From contig NZ_JAHXZN010000011.1 of assembly GCF_019429485.1 (NCBI RefSeq), positions 1 to 64,000 of the forward strand: 64,000 nucleotides of DNA, written 5' to 3'. The translations under genes and the position numbers were made by a program. Shown here piece by piece: positions 19,208-28,356 of this stretch. The notes below the pieces were generated by a model. That model did no database searches. It had not been told where the DNA came from and was given only the letters and a program-made list of their open reading frames with translations. The stretch comes from Sphingomonas citri. Its GTDB lineage: Bacteria > Pseudomonadota > Alphaproteobacteria > Sphingomonadales > Sphingomonadaceae. How positions within the stretch are numbered: position 1 is the stretch's first letter; every line of letters begins with the position of its first letter.

Positions 19208-21550
19208 TCAAAGGACCTTTCGGATCTTTATCGTGAACGCCCGTCCAAGCGGGTCGAGATAGCCGCGCTGGTAGGCCAGCGGCGTGGCGCCGAGCCGGTC
19301 GTGCACGTTGGCACGCCGGTCAAAAACGTTGTCAACGGCGACACTCACACGCGCCCCCGTCAGCCAATCCGGCAGTCCCCTGAGCCGCTCGGCCAGATCG
19401 ATGAAGAAGCTCATATCGGCGGTGGCCAGGCTGGCGACACGCAGCGCGCCTGCGGTCGTCTGGCCCTGATCCAGCGTAAGTCCACTGCGCCAGGTCGCCT
19501 CGACGCGAGCGCCGAGGCCGCGCTGAAACGCGCCCGCCTGGACCTCGATCTGATGGCGCCGTCGCCCGCCGGCGACATCGACCGCGTCGCCCGACAGCAG
19601 GTCGAGCGTCGGCAGGCCGCGGCGCAGCAGGAGCGAGTCCTCGAGCGTCCATTCATGGTAGAGGCTAAGGAAGATACGGCTGGAGGCGCGGCTCATGTTG
19701 CGGGCCAGGTCGCTCCCTGGCATCGGCCGGAAGGTCACGGAGCCGTTCGGCTCCCGCGTCATCTGGCCCGCCTGGCCTGCCGGAATACGGATCATGCCCT
19801 CCGCCATGCCGGGCGGCGTCGGGCCGAGCGGGCGGGTCAGGTTGATCCCCCAGCGAAGCTGTCGCAGGCGCGACGCCGCAGCGTTGAGTGGTCTCACGTC
19901 GACCCCGGTCAGACGACCACTGCTGTCGCGGCGAAAGCGCTCGGGGAAGGCGGCCTCCACCTGCGGCGTTGCCAGCGGGAGGATGGTGACCGGATCGTCG
20001 GCCTGCGTGATGGTATAGTCGAGGCTCAGCGTCAGATCGGTATGCGCCAGCGGACGAAGGTTCACACCGAGCCGGGTGACATGGCGCTCGTCGGATCGTA
20101 GCAGTGGGTTGCCACCTGACAGCTGCGTCACGTCCACGACCTCGCCGCGCGCGCCGTCGAGCGTGCGTACGTTCGGGCTCAGCAGCGCCGCTCCGCCGAC
20201 CGAAAGGAGGTCGGGCGCCGCTTGCTCGCTGGTGCCGGAGACGATGACGCCGAGCGCGCGCGTCGGCCACCAGCTCAGCGCAGCGCCATAGCTCCAGGTG
20301 GTGCCGGCGTCGGAGGGGCGCGCCACCCTGGCGTCGAGATTGGCCGAGAGCCGACCGACTGGGGACCCGCCTAGTGCCGCGACCCCAAGCAGCGGCACGT
20401 CCAGGTTCACTTGCAGTGCGGCGCTGTCACGGTGGAGCGAGCCCTGCGGCAAGCTGGAGCCTTGGCCGGGTGAGGTGGCGAGATCACGTGTCTCTGCTGA
20501 GCCGTGGAGGGTGGCGATGATCGCACCCGCCGGCGCAGTCGTGAGCGGGCCGGCGACGATCAGGTCGGCGCCGGCGGTCGTGTCGGCAGTCCGCACGGTG
20601 TCGCGTCGACCCACCACCTGATCGATCAGCGTTCGTCCCGACCGCCGATCGAGGTTGCCGAGCGCAGTCCAGCGCCACCCGCCCGCGCTGCCGCCGAGCG
20701 TCACGCCGACGTGCACGGCGTCCTGCCGATCGTCGCGACGCAGGACTCGGTCTGCCGACCGTCCCAGCAGGTCGCGTGAGTGGTTTCGCTCGACGCTGGC
20801 GCTGAGCGTCGCCGCGACCGCAGTCAGGACGGGCCCGCTCGCGACGCCCTCGACCCGCAGGCGCTCGGTCGCGGGCAGCAGCGTACGGTCACGGCCGAGC
20901 GCCGCTGCGCCGGATGGCTGTGTCAGCCCGCGATCGCGCTCAAGCAGGTTCGCCGCGCGCGCGTAGGTTGCGCCCAGGCCGAAGCGAGTGTCGCGGCGGA
21001 TCATCAGTGCGTCGGCGTCGACGTCGCCGCGCTGCCGTCCGCCCGCGGTCGGCGCGGCGTAACCGGCCTGACCGACGACCGAGCGGAAGCGCTGAAACGT
21101 CACGACGTTCACTACCTTCTGGTCGGCGCGATAGCCGTATCGCCGCGCGACCTCCTCGGGGAAGATCTCCATGCGCTGGATCGCCTCGGCGGGGATGCGC
21201 GCGATCTCGGCGAGGCTGGAGACGCGTCGCCCGTTGAGGAGCGTCACCGGACCCTCGTCGCCGCGCCCGCCATTGCTGGCGGTCTGCGCGCCGATGGCGC
21301 CGAGCAGCGCCTCGACGTCGTCGGCTCCGAACGCCCTGATGTCGGCGGCGCGGAAGACGCGTTCGGGGCGAACGTCAGCGACGATCGACCCACGCGCCCG
21401 CCCACCCGCGACGACGATCTCGTCCTCGTTGCCGGCTGTATCCGCGGCAGAAGCTTCGAGCGCCGTGGAAGGCGCCTGCGCCATCGCGCCTCCCGCCGCG
21501 ATCGTCGTCCATAGCCCGACCGCCAACCCGTTCTTCGCTCTCACCGTCAC
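19208..21550 (-). CDS. Atypical TonB-dependent outer-membrane receptor
   Basis: 780 residues with a signal peptide ending near GGAMAQ and a plug domain containing LLNGRRVSSLAEIARIPAEA and IQRMEIFPEEVARRYGYRAD. The sphingomonad subgroup with this plug has no recognised substrate. The TonB box region is short (DEIVVAGGRARG). Unlike most TonB receptors it does not end in an aromatic residue (tail FTIKIRKVL), which could affect Bam recognition or reflect a penultimate-strand signal. It is divergent from a response regulator across about 115 bp, which makes it a candidate target of that system. Confidence 0.85.
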   Translation of the reverse strand: MTVRAKNGLAVGLWTTIAAGGAMAQAPSTALEASAADTAGNEDEIVVAGGRARGSIVADVRPERVFRAADIRAFGADDVEALLGAIGAQTASNGGRGDEGPVTLLNGRRVSSLAEIARIPAEAIQRMEIFPEEVARRYGYRADQKVVNVVTFQRFRSVVGQAGYAAPTAGGRQRGDVDADALMIRRDTRFGLGATYARAANLLERDRGLTQPSGAAALGRDRTLLPATERLRVEGVASGPVLTAVAATLSASVERNHSRDLLGRSADRVLRRDDRQDAVHVGVTLGGSAGGWRWTALGNLDRRSGRTLIDQVVGRRDTVRTADTTAGADLIVAGPLTTAPAGAIIATLHGSAETRDLATSPGQGSSLPQGSLHRDSAALQVNLDVPLLGVAALGGSPVGRLSANLDARVARPSDAGTTWSYGAALSWWPTRALGVIVSGTSEQAAPDLLSVGGAALLSPNVRTLDGARGEVVDVTQLSGGNPLLRSDERHVTRLGVNLRPLAHTDLTLSLDYTITQADDPVTILPLATPQVEAAFPERFRRDSSGRLTGVDVRPLNAAASRLRQLRWGINLTRPLGPTPPGMAEGMIRIPAGQAGQMTREPNGSVTFRPMPGSDLARNMSRASSRIFLSLYHEWTLEDSLLLRRGLPTLDLLSGDAVDVAGGRRRHQIEVQAGAFQRGLGARVEATWRSGLTLDQGQTTAGALRVASLATADMSFFIDLAERLRGLPDWLTGARVSVAVDNVFDRRANVHDRLGATPLAYQRGYLDPLGRAFTIKIRKVL

Positions 21551-21664
21551 ACCCCGCGTCCGCCTCGTCGGGGGTGGTTGAAGCGGCGCCGGGTAGCGCG
21601 GCGATGGCGGTGCGGTAGCGGGCGCCGATACGAGAATGCTACACGAGGCGGCTACCTACCCGGC

Positions 21665-22384
21665 ATGGAGCAAGGGAATATCGTTCGCAGCACGATCCTC
21701 GTCATCGACGACGACGCGAGCATCCGCGACGCGATCGCTGAGTTCCTCGGCGGTCACGGCTATGAGGTGAACACCGCGGCGGACGCGGCCGCGGGCGAGC
21801 AGGCGTGGCGCAAGGCGCCCGCGGACCTGCTCGTCCTCGACGTGATGATGCCGGGCGAGGACGGCCTGTCACTGTGTCGGCGGCTCTCGCCCGGCGGCGT
21901 GCCGATCCTCATGCTCAGCGCGCTCGACGACGTCACCGACCGGATCGTCGGCCTCGAGGTGGGCGCGTGGGATTACCTCACCAAGCCATTCGAGCCGCGC
22001 GAGCTGCTCGCTCGCGTGCGCGCGCTGCTGCGTCGGCACGCGAAAGCCAGCAGTGGCGACACGGCCGGCGCGGGTGTCACGTTCGCAGGCTGGTGGCTCG
22101 ACATGGATGGGCGTCGGCTGCACGACCCCGCCGGTCGCGCGGTCGCGCTGAGCGAGGGCGAACACGCCCTGCTGGCAGCCTTCGTCCGCCGTCCGGGCCG
22201 AATCCTCACACGTGACGTGCTGCTCGACCTCGCGCGCGGCCTCGACGCGGCGCCCTATGATCGAGCGATCGACATCGCGGTCAGCCGGCTGCGCCGCAAG
22301 CTGGCCGAGGCAGATCCGGCGACGATCATCGAGACCGTGAGAGGGGTAGGATATCGGCTCGTGCCGCCGGTGCGACCAGCATGA
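21665..22384 (+). CDS. OmpR/PhoB-family response regulator
   Basis: 239 residues from the ATG at 21665. The receiver domain has the acidic pair (VIDDDASIRDAI), the phosphorylatable Asp in LVLDVMMPGEDGLS, and the conserved Lys in YLTKPFEPRELLARV. The C-terminal winged helix is of the Trans_reg_C type (VALSEGEHALL, then IDIAVSRLRRKL). Its stop overlaps the start of the sensor kinase (ATGA at 22381-22384), so the two are co-translated. Confidence 0.95.
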   Translation: MEQGNIVRSTILVIDDDASIRDAIAEFLGGHGYEVNTAADAAAGEQAWRKAPADLLVLDVMMPGEDGLSLCRRLSPGGVPILMLSALDDVTDRIVGLEVGAWDYLTKPFEPRELLARVRALLRRHAKASSGDTAGAGVTFAGWWLDMDGRRLHDPAGRAVALSEGEHALLAAFVRRPGRILTRDVLLDLARGLDAAPYDRAIDIAVSRLRRKLAEADPATIIETVRGVGYRLVPPVRPA

Positions 22385-23739
22385 GGCGTGCGCCGAGCGC
22401 CCTGGTCTCGATCGGCGGCTTCGGCGTTGCCGTGGCGGCGCTCAGTGTCGCTACGACCGCGACGATCGTGCTGGTGTCGCCGGCGCCCCCGGCGGCGCGA
22501 ATGAGCGCCGCGGAGGCGATCGGCGCCCTGCGCCACCCGACCCCGGCGCTGTCGCGCCAGCTCGCCGTCGAACCGCAGCCAGGGGCGAGAGCACCCGCGC
22601 TGGAGGCCCTGATCGCCTCTCACCTGCGTCGCCCGCCATCTACGGTCCGCGTGACGTGGCTGGACGCGGCGGGATCGCGGGAGGAACGCGAGCGCGCTCA
22701 GCCCGCGGCGCGGGCCGGCGCACGCCAGGGCGTGCCGATGATCTTCCGTGAGCGCGGTAACGGCCTCTTCGAGCGACTCGATGCGGCGCGGGACGCGGCG
22801 TCGTACCGCGCCATGCTACTCGGCGTGCCGCATGCGCCGTTTGCGCTGAGTGTGCGCGGAGGGGAGGGCCGCTGGTGGCGGGTTGCGCCGGTGCGGCCCT
22901 GGCTCACGGTCTGGCAGCGCAACGTCCTGGCGTCGCTCATCGTGACGTTACTGCTGCTCGCGCCTCTGGCTTGGCTCTTCGCGCGACGCCTGACCGACCC
23001 CTTTCGGGCGCTTGCCGGCGCGCTCGAAAGTGGTGCGGTAGCGATGCCGCAAGGTGGCCCGCGGGAACTTCGCGAGGCCGCCGCGGCGATCGCGGCGATG
23101 CGCGATCGGCTTGCCGCCGAGGCGGGCGAGCGCGCGCGCATGCTGACCGCGATCGCGCACGACCTGCGCACTCCACTTACTGGGCTGCGGCTGCGGATCG
23201 AGACAGCGCCTGAGCCACAGCGCGCGCGGATGATCGCCGACGTCGAGCGGATGCAGGCTATGATCGGTGAGGTGCTGAGCTTCGCGCGCGCCGCGGCGCA
23301 ACCGCCGGAGCTGCTCGACGTTCGCCCGGTCCTCGCCGACATCGTCGCGGGGATGCCCTCGCACGACGGCGCGCTGCTGCTTCGCGACGGCGAGCCGGCG
23401 TGGATCTCGGCGCCGGCGCCCGCCTTCCGCCGCGCGGTCGAGAACCTGCTGCGCAACGCGCTCGATTACGCGGGCGGCGGCACGGTGTCGGTTGAGCGAA
23501 CCGAGACTGTGGTCCGCATCAGCGTCGAGGATGGTGGGCCGGGGATCCCTGCCGTCGATCGTGACCGCCTACTGCGACCCTTCGAACGAGGCGAGAGCTC
23601 ACGCAGCCGCAGTACAGGCGGCGCCGGGCTAGGGTTGAGCATCGTCCGCGATTTCGCGATCGGTCAGCGCGGTAGCTTTACGCTGACGGACGCCAGGGGA
23701 GGCGGCACGCGTGCGGTTCTCGAGCTGCCCGTCGCATGA
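22381..23739 (+). CDS. Sensor histidine kinase, EnvZ-like
   Basis: 452 residues. Two membrane helices (around 10-32 and 180-202) flank a periplasmic domain of about 145 residues, followed by HAMP. The H-box is MLTAIAHDLRTPLTGLRLR. The ATPase boxes are NLLRNALDYAG (N), EDGGPGIPAVD (G1) and GGAGLGLSIV (G2). Domain order and length fit EnvZ/RstB-type kinases. Partner of the overlapping response regulator; the input signal is unknown. Bases 23740-23963 downstream hold nothing I recognise. Confidence 0.94.
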   Translation: MRRAPSALVSIGGFGVAVAALSVATTATIVLVSPAPPAARMSAAEAIGALRHPTPALSRQLAVEPQPGARAPALEALIASHLRRPPSTVRVTWLDAAGSREERERAQPAARAGARQGVPMIFRERGNGLFERLDAARDAASYRAMLLGVPHAPFALSVRGGEGRWWRVAPVRPWLTVWQRNVLASLIVTLLLLAPLAWLFARRLTDPFRALAGALESGAVAMPQGGPRELREAAAAIAAMRDRLAAEAGERARMLTAIAHDLRTPLTGLRLRIETAPEPQRARMIADVERMQAMIGEVLSFARAAAQPPELLDVRPVLADIVAGMPSHDGALLLRDGEPAWISAPAPAFRRAVENLLRNALDYAGGGTVSVERTETVVRISVEDGGPGIPAVDRDRLLRPFERGESSRSRSTGGAGLGLSIVRDFAIGQRGSFTLTDARGGGTRAVLELPVA

Positions 23740-23963
23740 TGCGCCTTCGGCAACCGGCGAGAAGGTGAGGCCCTCACCGCGCTTGAGCACCCCTGACGGA
23801 CTCGGCAGCCCTTCATGCGTGGCGGTCTCAGAGATGAACGAGCGGCGGAGTTTGGGTAGCGACTGCAACCTGCTGAGTGACTGCTTCTGGGTGCCCGCGT
23901 CTCCCGACTCAGCCCTGATCCGAGCGTGTCTTCGATCCTGTTGCGGCTGAGCCTCGCCCGGCA

Positions 23964-24851
23964 TCAAGGATCCCGAGGCTCATCCTCATCATGCGGGACA
24001 TTGAGAAAGCCCTCGTCGCTCATCCAGTCGGCAAGCCGATCCGGCCAATGCTGGATCGACAGCCTCTCGTCGTGCACGCCGACATTGAAGCCGTGGCCTA
24101 CGCCGGAGAAGACGTGGAGCTCTGCCGCGCGCCCTGCCTCCTGTAGCTGTTGAAAGAGGGTCAGCGCAGGGCCGGCGCAACACGTGTCGAGCGCGCCCGC
24201 CGCGATGAATGCGGGCGGTGCGTGCGCCACGTCGGTCGCGGGGATGCCGAGCGGGCCCGGGTAGACGAGCACCTGGAAGTCCGGCCTCCCGCTGATCCGC
24301 GCCAGGCGGTCGCTCCTCACCTCATCGCCGGGCTCGGGATTGTCAGCGACCAAGGAGACGAGCTCGCCGCCCGCTGAGAAGCCCATCAGGCCGATCCGGC
24401 GAGGGCTCACGCCGAATTCAGCGGCATGCGCTCGCACCCAGCGCACTGCGCGCCGAGCGTCGCCCGCCGCGTCACGCTCGATCGTGTAGGTCGAGCCCGG
24501 CTCACGAGCGAGCCGATACCGAAGCACGAAGACGGTGATGCCATATCGGTTGAGGATCTTCGCCGGGGCCATGCCCTCGTTCTGGAACACCAACATGCGA
24601 TGCCCCCCGCCCGGTGCGATGATGATCGCCGTGCCCTGCGCGTGCTCGCGCCGCGGCCGCAGGACAGTCAACGACGGGCGGTGGACGTTGTGGACGTACG
24701 CGCCGCGTTCGAGTTGCTCCGGCTCCGACGAACGCTGCTCGGAGCCGGGCGCCGACCCGCCCCAGAGGGCAATGACCTCGGCTGGCCGCGGCGCCGATGC
24801 CGCAAGCAGGGGGCCGACAAGCGCGAGAGCGGGCAGGAACAAGCGACGTAT
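23964..24851 (-). CDS. Secreted alpha/beta-hydrolase, esterase/lipase (BD-FAE-like)
   Basis: About 295 residues. Active-site features are APGGGHRML (oxyanion region), GLMGFSAGGEL with the nucleophile Ser, and GVGHGFNVG with the catalytic His. The frame is open to an ATG at 25034, but that extension contains the likely promoter and has no Shine-Dalgarno. The natural signal peptide (IRRLFLPALALVGPLLAAS) begins at an ATA codon at 24851 with GGAG 8 nt upstream; TTG at 24845 is the nearest accepted start. Probably a periplasmic carbohydrate or xylan esterase. Divergent from a TonB receptor. Confidence 0.78.
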   Translation of the reverse strand: MRRLFLPALALVGPLLAASAPRPAEVIALWGGSAPGSEQRSSEPEQLERGAYVHNVHRPSLTVLRPRREHAQGTAIIIAPGGGHRMLVFQNEGMAPAKILNRYGITVFVLRYRLAREPGSTYTIERDAAGDARRAVRWVRAHAAEFGVSPRRIGLMGFSAGGELVSLVADNPEPGDEVRSDRLARISGRPDFQVLVYPGPLGIPATDVAHAPPAFIAAGALDTCCAGPALTLFQQLQEAGRAAELHVFSGVGHGFNVGVHDERLSIQHWPDRLADWMSDEGFLNVPHDEDEPRDP

Positions 24852-24954
24852 GACCAGGACTCCGCGGGCGAGCGCGACATCGCCCGGTACTCGCCTGCTC
24901 TGACACGCGTGCGGCCACCGTGTCGAGCACTGCCAGCAATTTAAAGATACATGA

Positions 24955-24979
24955 TTGGTTATATTGACATTATAACCAA
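24955..24979. promoter_or_regulatory. Perfect 9-7-9 inverted repeat in divergent promoter region
   Basis: Arms TTGGTTATA (24955-24963) and TATAACCAA (24971-24979) are exact reverse complements around the 7-bp spacer TTGACAT. The surrounding 80 bp are strikingly AT-rich for this genome. The minus strand reads TATAAT at 24974-24969, a good -10 for the esterase. TTGACA at 24964-24969 could be a -35 for the TonB receptor on the other strand. Candidate operator controlling both divergent genes; the binding protein is unknown. Confidence 0.55.
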
Positions 24980-25055
24980 GCCCACCGATCAGATTACCAA
25001 ATAACAAAATTAATCGTTTGCAGGGTGGGTTCATTCCAAACGGGGGATCTGGGCT

Positions 25056-28025
25056 TTGAAGACCACATTGCTGCTGCTCGCGCCCGCTTCGGCGCTACTC
25101 GCGCCGGGGGCCGCGTTCGCACAGGCTAGCAGCGTCGTCGTTCCTGCGCCTGCCAGGGAGCCGTCGGCCGCCGTGACTGATCCGGCGCCGGCTCAGGACG
25201 ACGCCACCATCGCCGACATCACGGTGACCGGCTCGCGTCTCGCCTCACGCGGCTATTCGCAGCCCACGCCGACGACTACAGTGAATCGGGACGACATCGA
25301 GAAGCTGTCGCAGCCCAACCTGTTCCAAGCGATCCGCCTGTTGCCAGCGTTGCAGGGCAGTTCGGGTCGACAGACGCGCGGCAACAGCACCAGCAGCGGC
25401 CAACAGGGCCTGAGTTCCTTCGCGCTGCGCGGTCTCGGCGAGCTCCGCACGCTCACGCTGCTCGACGGTCAGCGAGTCACCCCCGCCAACTTCATCGGTG
25501 TCCCCGACATCAGCCAGTTCCCGCAGCTGCTGGTCGAGCGGGTCGACGTGGTCACCGGCGGAGCCTCGGCGTCCTACGGATCGGACGCGGTCGGCGGCGT
25601 GGTCAACTTCGTCACCAACAAGCGGTTCACCGGCGTGCGGGCGAACCTGCAGACCGGCATCACCACCTACGGCGATGATCCGAACCTGACCGCGCAGGTG
25701 GCCTGGGGCGGCTCCTCCAAGGACGGGCGGCTGCACGTTCAGGTGAGCGGCGAATATAGCTACGAGGGCGGCACGCCTGCGGGCGACTTCGGCGTCTCCG
25801 GCGGCGTCAACGGGCGCGACTGGTACAACGCGCCCGCCTTCCTCGGCCGCTCGAACGCAGCGACGGTGGACGGCCTGCCGCGCTACACGCTGATCAACCG
25901 CGCGCAGCCGTTCCAATACGCCAAATTCGGCCTGATCACGTCCGGTCCGCTGCAGGGGACCGCCTTCGGACCCGGCGGCGTGCCCTATCAGTTCGCCTAT
26001 GGCTCGGGCGGTCGCCCACTCGGCAACGGTCAAGTGACCGGGTGCTTCAACCCCTTCTGCGTCGGCGGGGACCTCAGCGCGCAGATCGGCGAGTCGCCCA
26101 GCCTCGCCAGCAGGCTCGAGCGAGGGGTCGGCTACGGCCGCGTCGGCTTCGACGTCAGCGATGGCATGGAGGTGTTCGCCACCGCCACGCTGGCGCGCGT
26201 GCTGTCGCGCAACTTTCCCAATCGCGGCGCCGAGCGTATCGGGCTGACCGTCCAGTGCGACAACGCCTTCCTCCCCGCGGCCGTGCGTGACGGCTGCGCC
26301 GCCAACGGGATCACCAGCTTCCAGTTCGGCACGGTCACCGCTCAGTTCGCGGACCCGATCACCGTTCGCACACGCCGCGACCAGCAGCGCTACGTGCTCG
26401 GCGTCGACGGCAAGGTGGCGATCGCCGGCACCGAGTGGCGCGTCAACGCCTATGGCGCGCACGGCGTGAGCACGATCGCGGTCGACGTCAGCAACATCTC
26501 GCTGCAACCGCACTTCAACGCCGCGATCGACGCGGTGACCGCGTCCGACGGCAGCATCGTGTGCCGGAGCGCGGTCGCGCGCGCGGCGGGATGCGTGCCG
26601 TTCAACGCCTTCGGTGACGTCACCAACTCCACCGCGGCCTACGCCTATGTGATGCCCGAGAACGGCCCGCGGCAGCGCTCGCGCCAGGAGCAGAACGTTG
26701 CCAGCTTCAACCTGACCGGCGAGCCTTTCTCGTCCTGGGCGGGGCCGGTGGCGATCGCGTTCGGCGTCGAGGGCCGAGAGGAGATCTACCGCACCGTTGC
26801 CGACCCATATGGCAACGGTGCGAGCGCGGCGACGCCGAACTCCGCGCTGTATCCTGCCGACCCGCTGCTCAACACCGCGATCGGCAACAACTGGTACGCG
26901 GGCAACTACAAGGCCGGACGGGGCCGATACGGCGTGAAGGAGGCGTATGCTGAGATCAACGTCCCAATCCTCGACTCGGACGTCCTCGGCCAAGCCAACG
27001 TCAACGGGGCGATCCGCGTCACCGATTATACCACCTCGGGCACGGTCGAGGCGTGGAAGATCGGCGGCGTGTGGAAGACTCCGCTCGACGGCTTCCGCCT
27101 GCGCGCTGTGACCTCGCGCGACGTGCGCGCGCCCAACCTGAGCGAGCTGTTCGCGGCGCAGATCGTCACCAACTCGACCGTGCTGTACCGCGGCAACGTC
27201 ATCAACATTCAGAACCGCGTCGCGGGCAACACCGGCCTGCGGCCGGAGATCGGCCGCAGCACCGAGATCGGGTTCGTCTATGCCGAGCCGAGCTGGCTGC
27301 CCGGCTTCGCGGTGTCGGTCGACTATTACGACATCAAGATCAGCGACGCGATCATCTCGCTCGGCGCGCAACAGATCGTCGACCTGTGCGAGCAGGGCGC
27401 GCAGGACCAGTGCGCCGCCACGTTGCTCGACAGCCCCACGCCGGGCGCGAACTACGTCCAGGTCACCGCTTTCAACGCCGCGAGCATCCGCACCAAGGGC
27501 TTCGACATCGAGGCGTCCTATCGTTTTCCGCTGTCGGGGATCGGCCTGCCCGGGCGCGTCACGTTGCGCGGCCTGGCGACCCACGTCATCGACCTGGTGA
27601 CGACGTCGAACGTGGTCGGCTCGATCCCGATCGATACCGCCGGGGTCAACAGCGGCACCACACCAGACTGGAAGGGGCTGCTGACGCAGAGCTGGGACAC
27701 CGACCGCTTCAGCCTGTCGCTGACTGAGCGCTTCATCAGCGACGGCGTCTATTCCAACGAGTGGATCGAATGCCGCAGCAGCTGCCCGGTCTCGACCAAC
27801 AACAACCCGACCGTCGATGACAACAGCATGCCGGGGGCGTTCTACGTCGATCTCGGCGGCAGCTACAACCTGACCAGCGAGGTCAGCGCCTTCTTCCGCG
27901 TGGACAACCTTCTCGACAAAGACCCCGTCGCGGCGCCGTCCACCGGGGTGAGCCCCGGCGTCAACTCGCTGCTGTACGACGTGCTCGGCCGCACCTTCCG
28001 GCTGGGCGTGCGCGCCAACTTCTGA
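25056..28025 (+). CDS. TonB-dependent outer-membrane receptor
   Basis: 989 residues from a TTG start at 25056; no better start is available before the signal peptide (LLLLAPASALLAPGAAFAQ). TonB-box-like segment ADITVTGSRLASRG near residue 52, plug domain with LLDGQRVTPANFIG and GASASYGSDAVGGVVNFVT, then the barrel ending RLGVRANF with the terminal Phe. This subgroup in sphingomonads imports peptides, siderophores or glycans; the substrate is not readable. An M81 peptidase remnant and an M20 peptidase follow, which favours a peptide-related ligand. Its promoter region holds the 24955-24979 palindrome. Confidence 0.92.
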   Translation: MKTTLLLLAPASALLAPGAAFAQASSVVVPAPAREPSAAVTDPAPAQDDATIADITVTGSRLASRGYSQPTPTTTVNRDDIEKLSQPNLFQAIRLLPALQGSSGRQTRGNSTSSGQQGLSSFALRGLGELRTLTLLDGQRVTPANFIGVPDISQFPQLLVERVDVVTGGASASYGSDAVGGVVNFVTNKRFTGVRANLQTGITTYGDDPNLTAQVAWGGSSKDGRLHVQVSGEYSYEGGTPAGDFGVSGGVNGRDWYNAPAFLGRSNAATVDGLPRYTLINRAQPFQYAKFGLITSGPLQGTAFGPGGVPYQFAYGSGGRPLGNGQVTGCFNPFCVGGDLSAQIGESPSLASRLERGVGYGRVGFDVSDGMEVFATATLARVLSRNFPNRGAERIGLTVQCDNAFLPAAVRDGCAANGITSFQFGTVTAQFADPITVRTRRDQQRYVLGVDGKVAIAGTEWRVNAYGAHGVSTIAVDVSNISLQPHFNAAIDAVTASDGSIVCRSAVARAAGCVPFNAFGDVTNSTAAYAYVMPENGPRQRSRQEQNVASFNLTGEPFSSWAGPVAIAFGVEGREEIYRTVADPYGNGASAATPNSALYPADPLLNTAIGNNWYAGNYKAGRGRYGVKEAYAEINVPILDSDVLGQANVNGAIRVTDYTTSGTVEAWKIGGVWKTPLDGFRLRAVTSRDVRAPNLSELFAAQIVTNSTVLYRGNVINIQNRVAGNTGLRPEIGRSTEIGFVYAEPSWLPGFAVSVDYYDIKISDAIISLGAQQIVDLCEQGAQDQCAATLLDSPTPGANYVQVTAFNAASIRTKGFDIEASYRFPLSGIGLPGRVTLRGLATHVIDLVTTSNVVGSIPIDTAGVNSGTTPDWKGLLTQSWDTDRFSLSLTERFISDGVYSNEWIECRSSCPVSTNNNPTVDDNSMPGAFYVDLGGSYNLTSEVSAFFRVDNLLDKDPVAAPSTGVSPGVNSLLYDVLGRTFRLGVRANF

Positions 28026-28039
28026 ACGGGGCGTCCTAG

Positions 28040-28330
28040 AGCGACCCGACCACCCTTTCCTCGAAGCGGCGCGCCTACCACGCCGCCGAGGCATTCCGCG
28101 CGCTCGGCCTCGAGCCGTCGGCGTTCAAGATCGTGGTGCTCAAATGCGGCTATCTCAACCCGACCATGAAGCCGCTCGCCAATCCGCACCTGATGGCGTT
28201 GTCGCCGGGGGCGATCGACCAGGACATCCCGCACATCGCCAACCGGCACCGCGTGCCCACCTTCCCTTGGGTGGCGGACCTTCGTTATGCTCCGCGGCCG
28301 TACCGCTCGGCACGGATCGGTCGGTCGTGA
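28040..28330 (+). pseudogene. C-terminal fragment of an M81 (MlrC-like) metallopeptidase
   Basis: A continuous reading frame from about 28040 to the TGA at 28328-28330 encodes about 95 residues matching the very C-terminus of M81/MlrC proteins (FRALGLEPSAFKIVVLKCGY, ANPHLMALSPGAIDQD, TFPWVADLRYAPRPYRSAR). The catalytic N-terminal domain is absent: the fragment begins 15 bp after the TonB receptor stop, with an in-frame TAG at 28037. It is therefore a truncated relic rather than a gene. MlrC-type enzymes finish linearised-peptide degradation in sphingomonads. The next gene encodes an intact M20 peptidase. Confidence 0.75.
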
Positions 28331-28356
28331 CTAGGACCAGCGAGGAGAAGAGAGCA

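Noticed and set aside
24846..24856. ACGTATGACCA, one mismatch to the proposed GntR element, at the esterase signal-peptide codons
   Set aside because: It lies in coding sequence about 5 kb outside the cluster of sites and the sequence is constrained by the protein. Kept as a possible chance match, not counted as a site.
25245..28094. 949-residue open frame antisense to the TonB receptor
   Set aside because: Arg/Ala/Asp-rich shadow frame of a GC-rich gene. No recognisable domain, and the sense frame encodes a complete receptor with signal peptide and terminal Phe.
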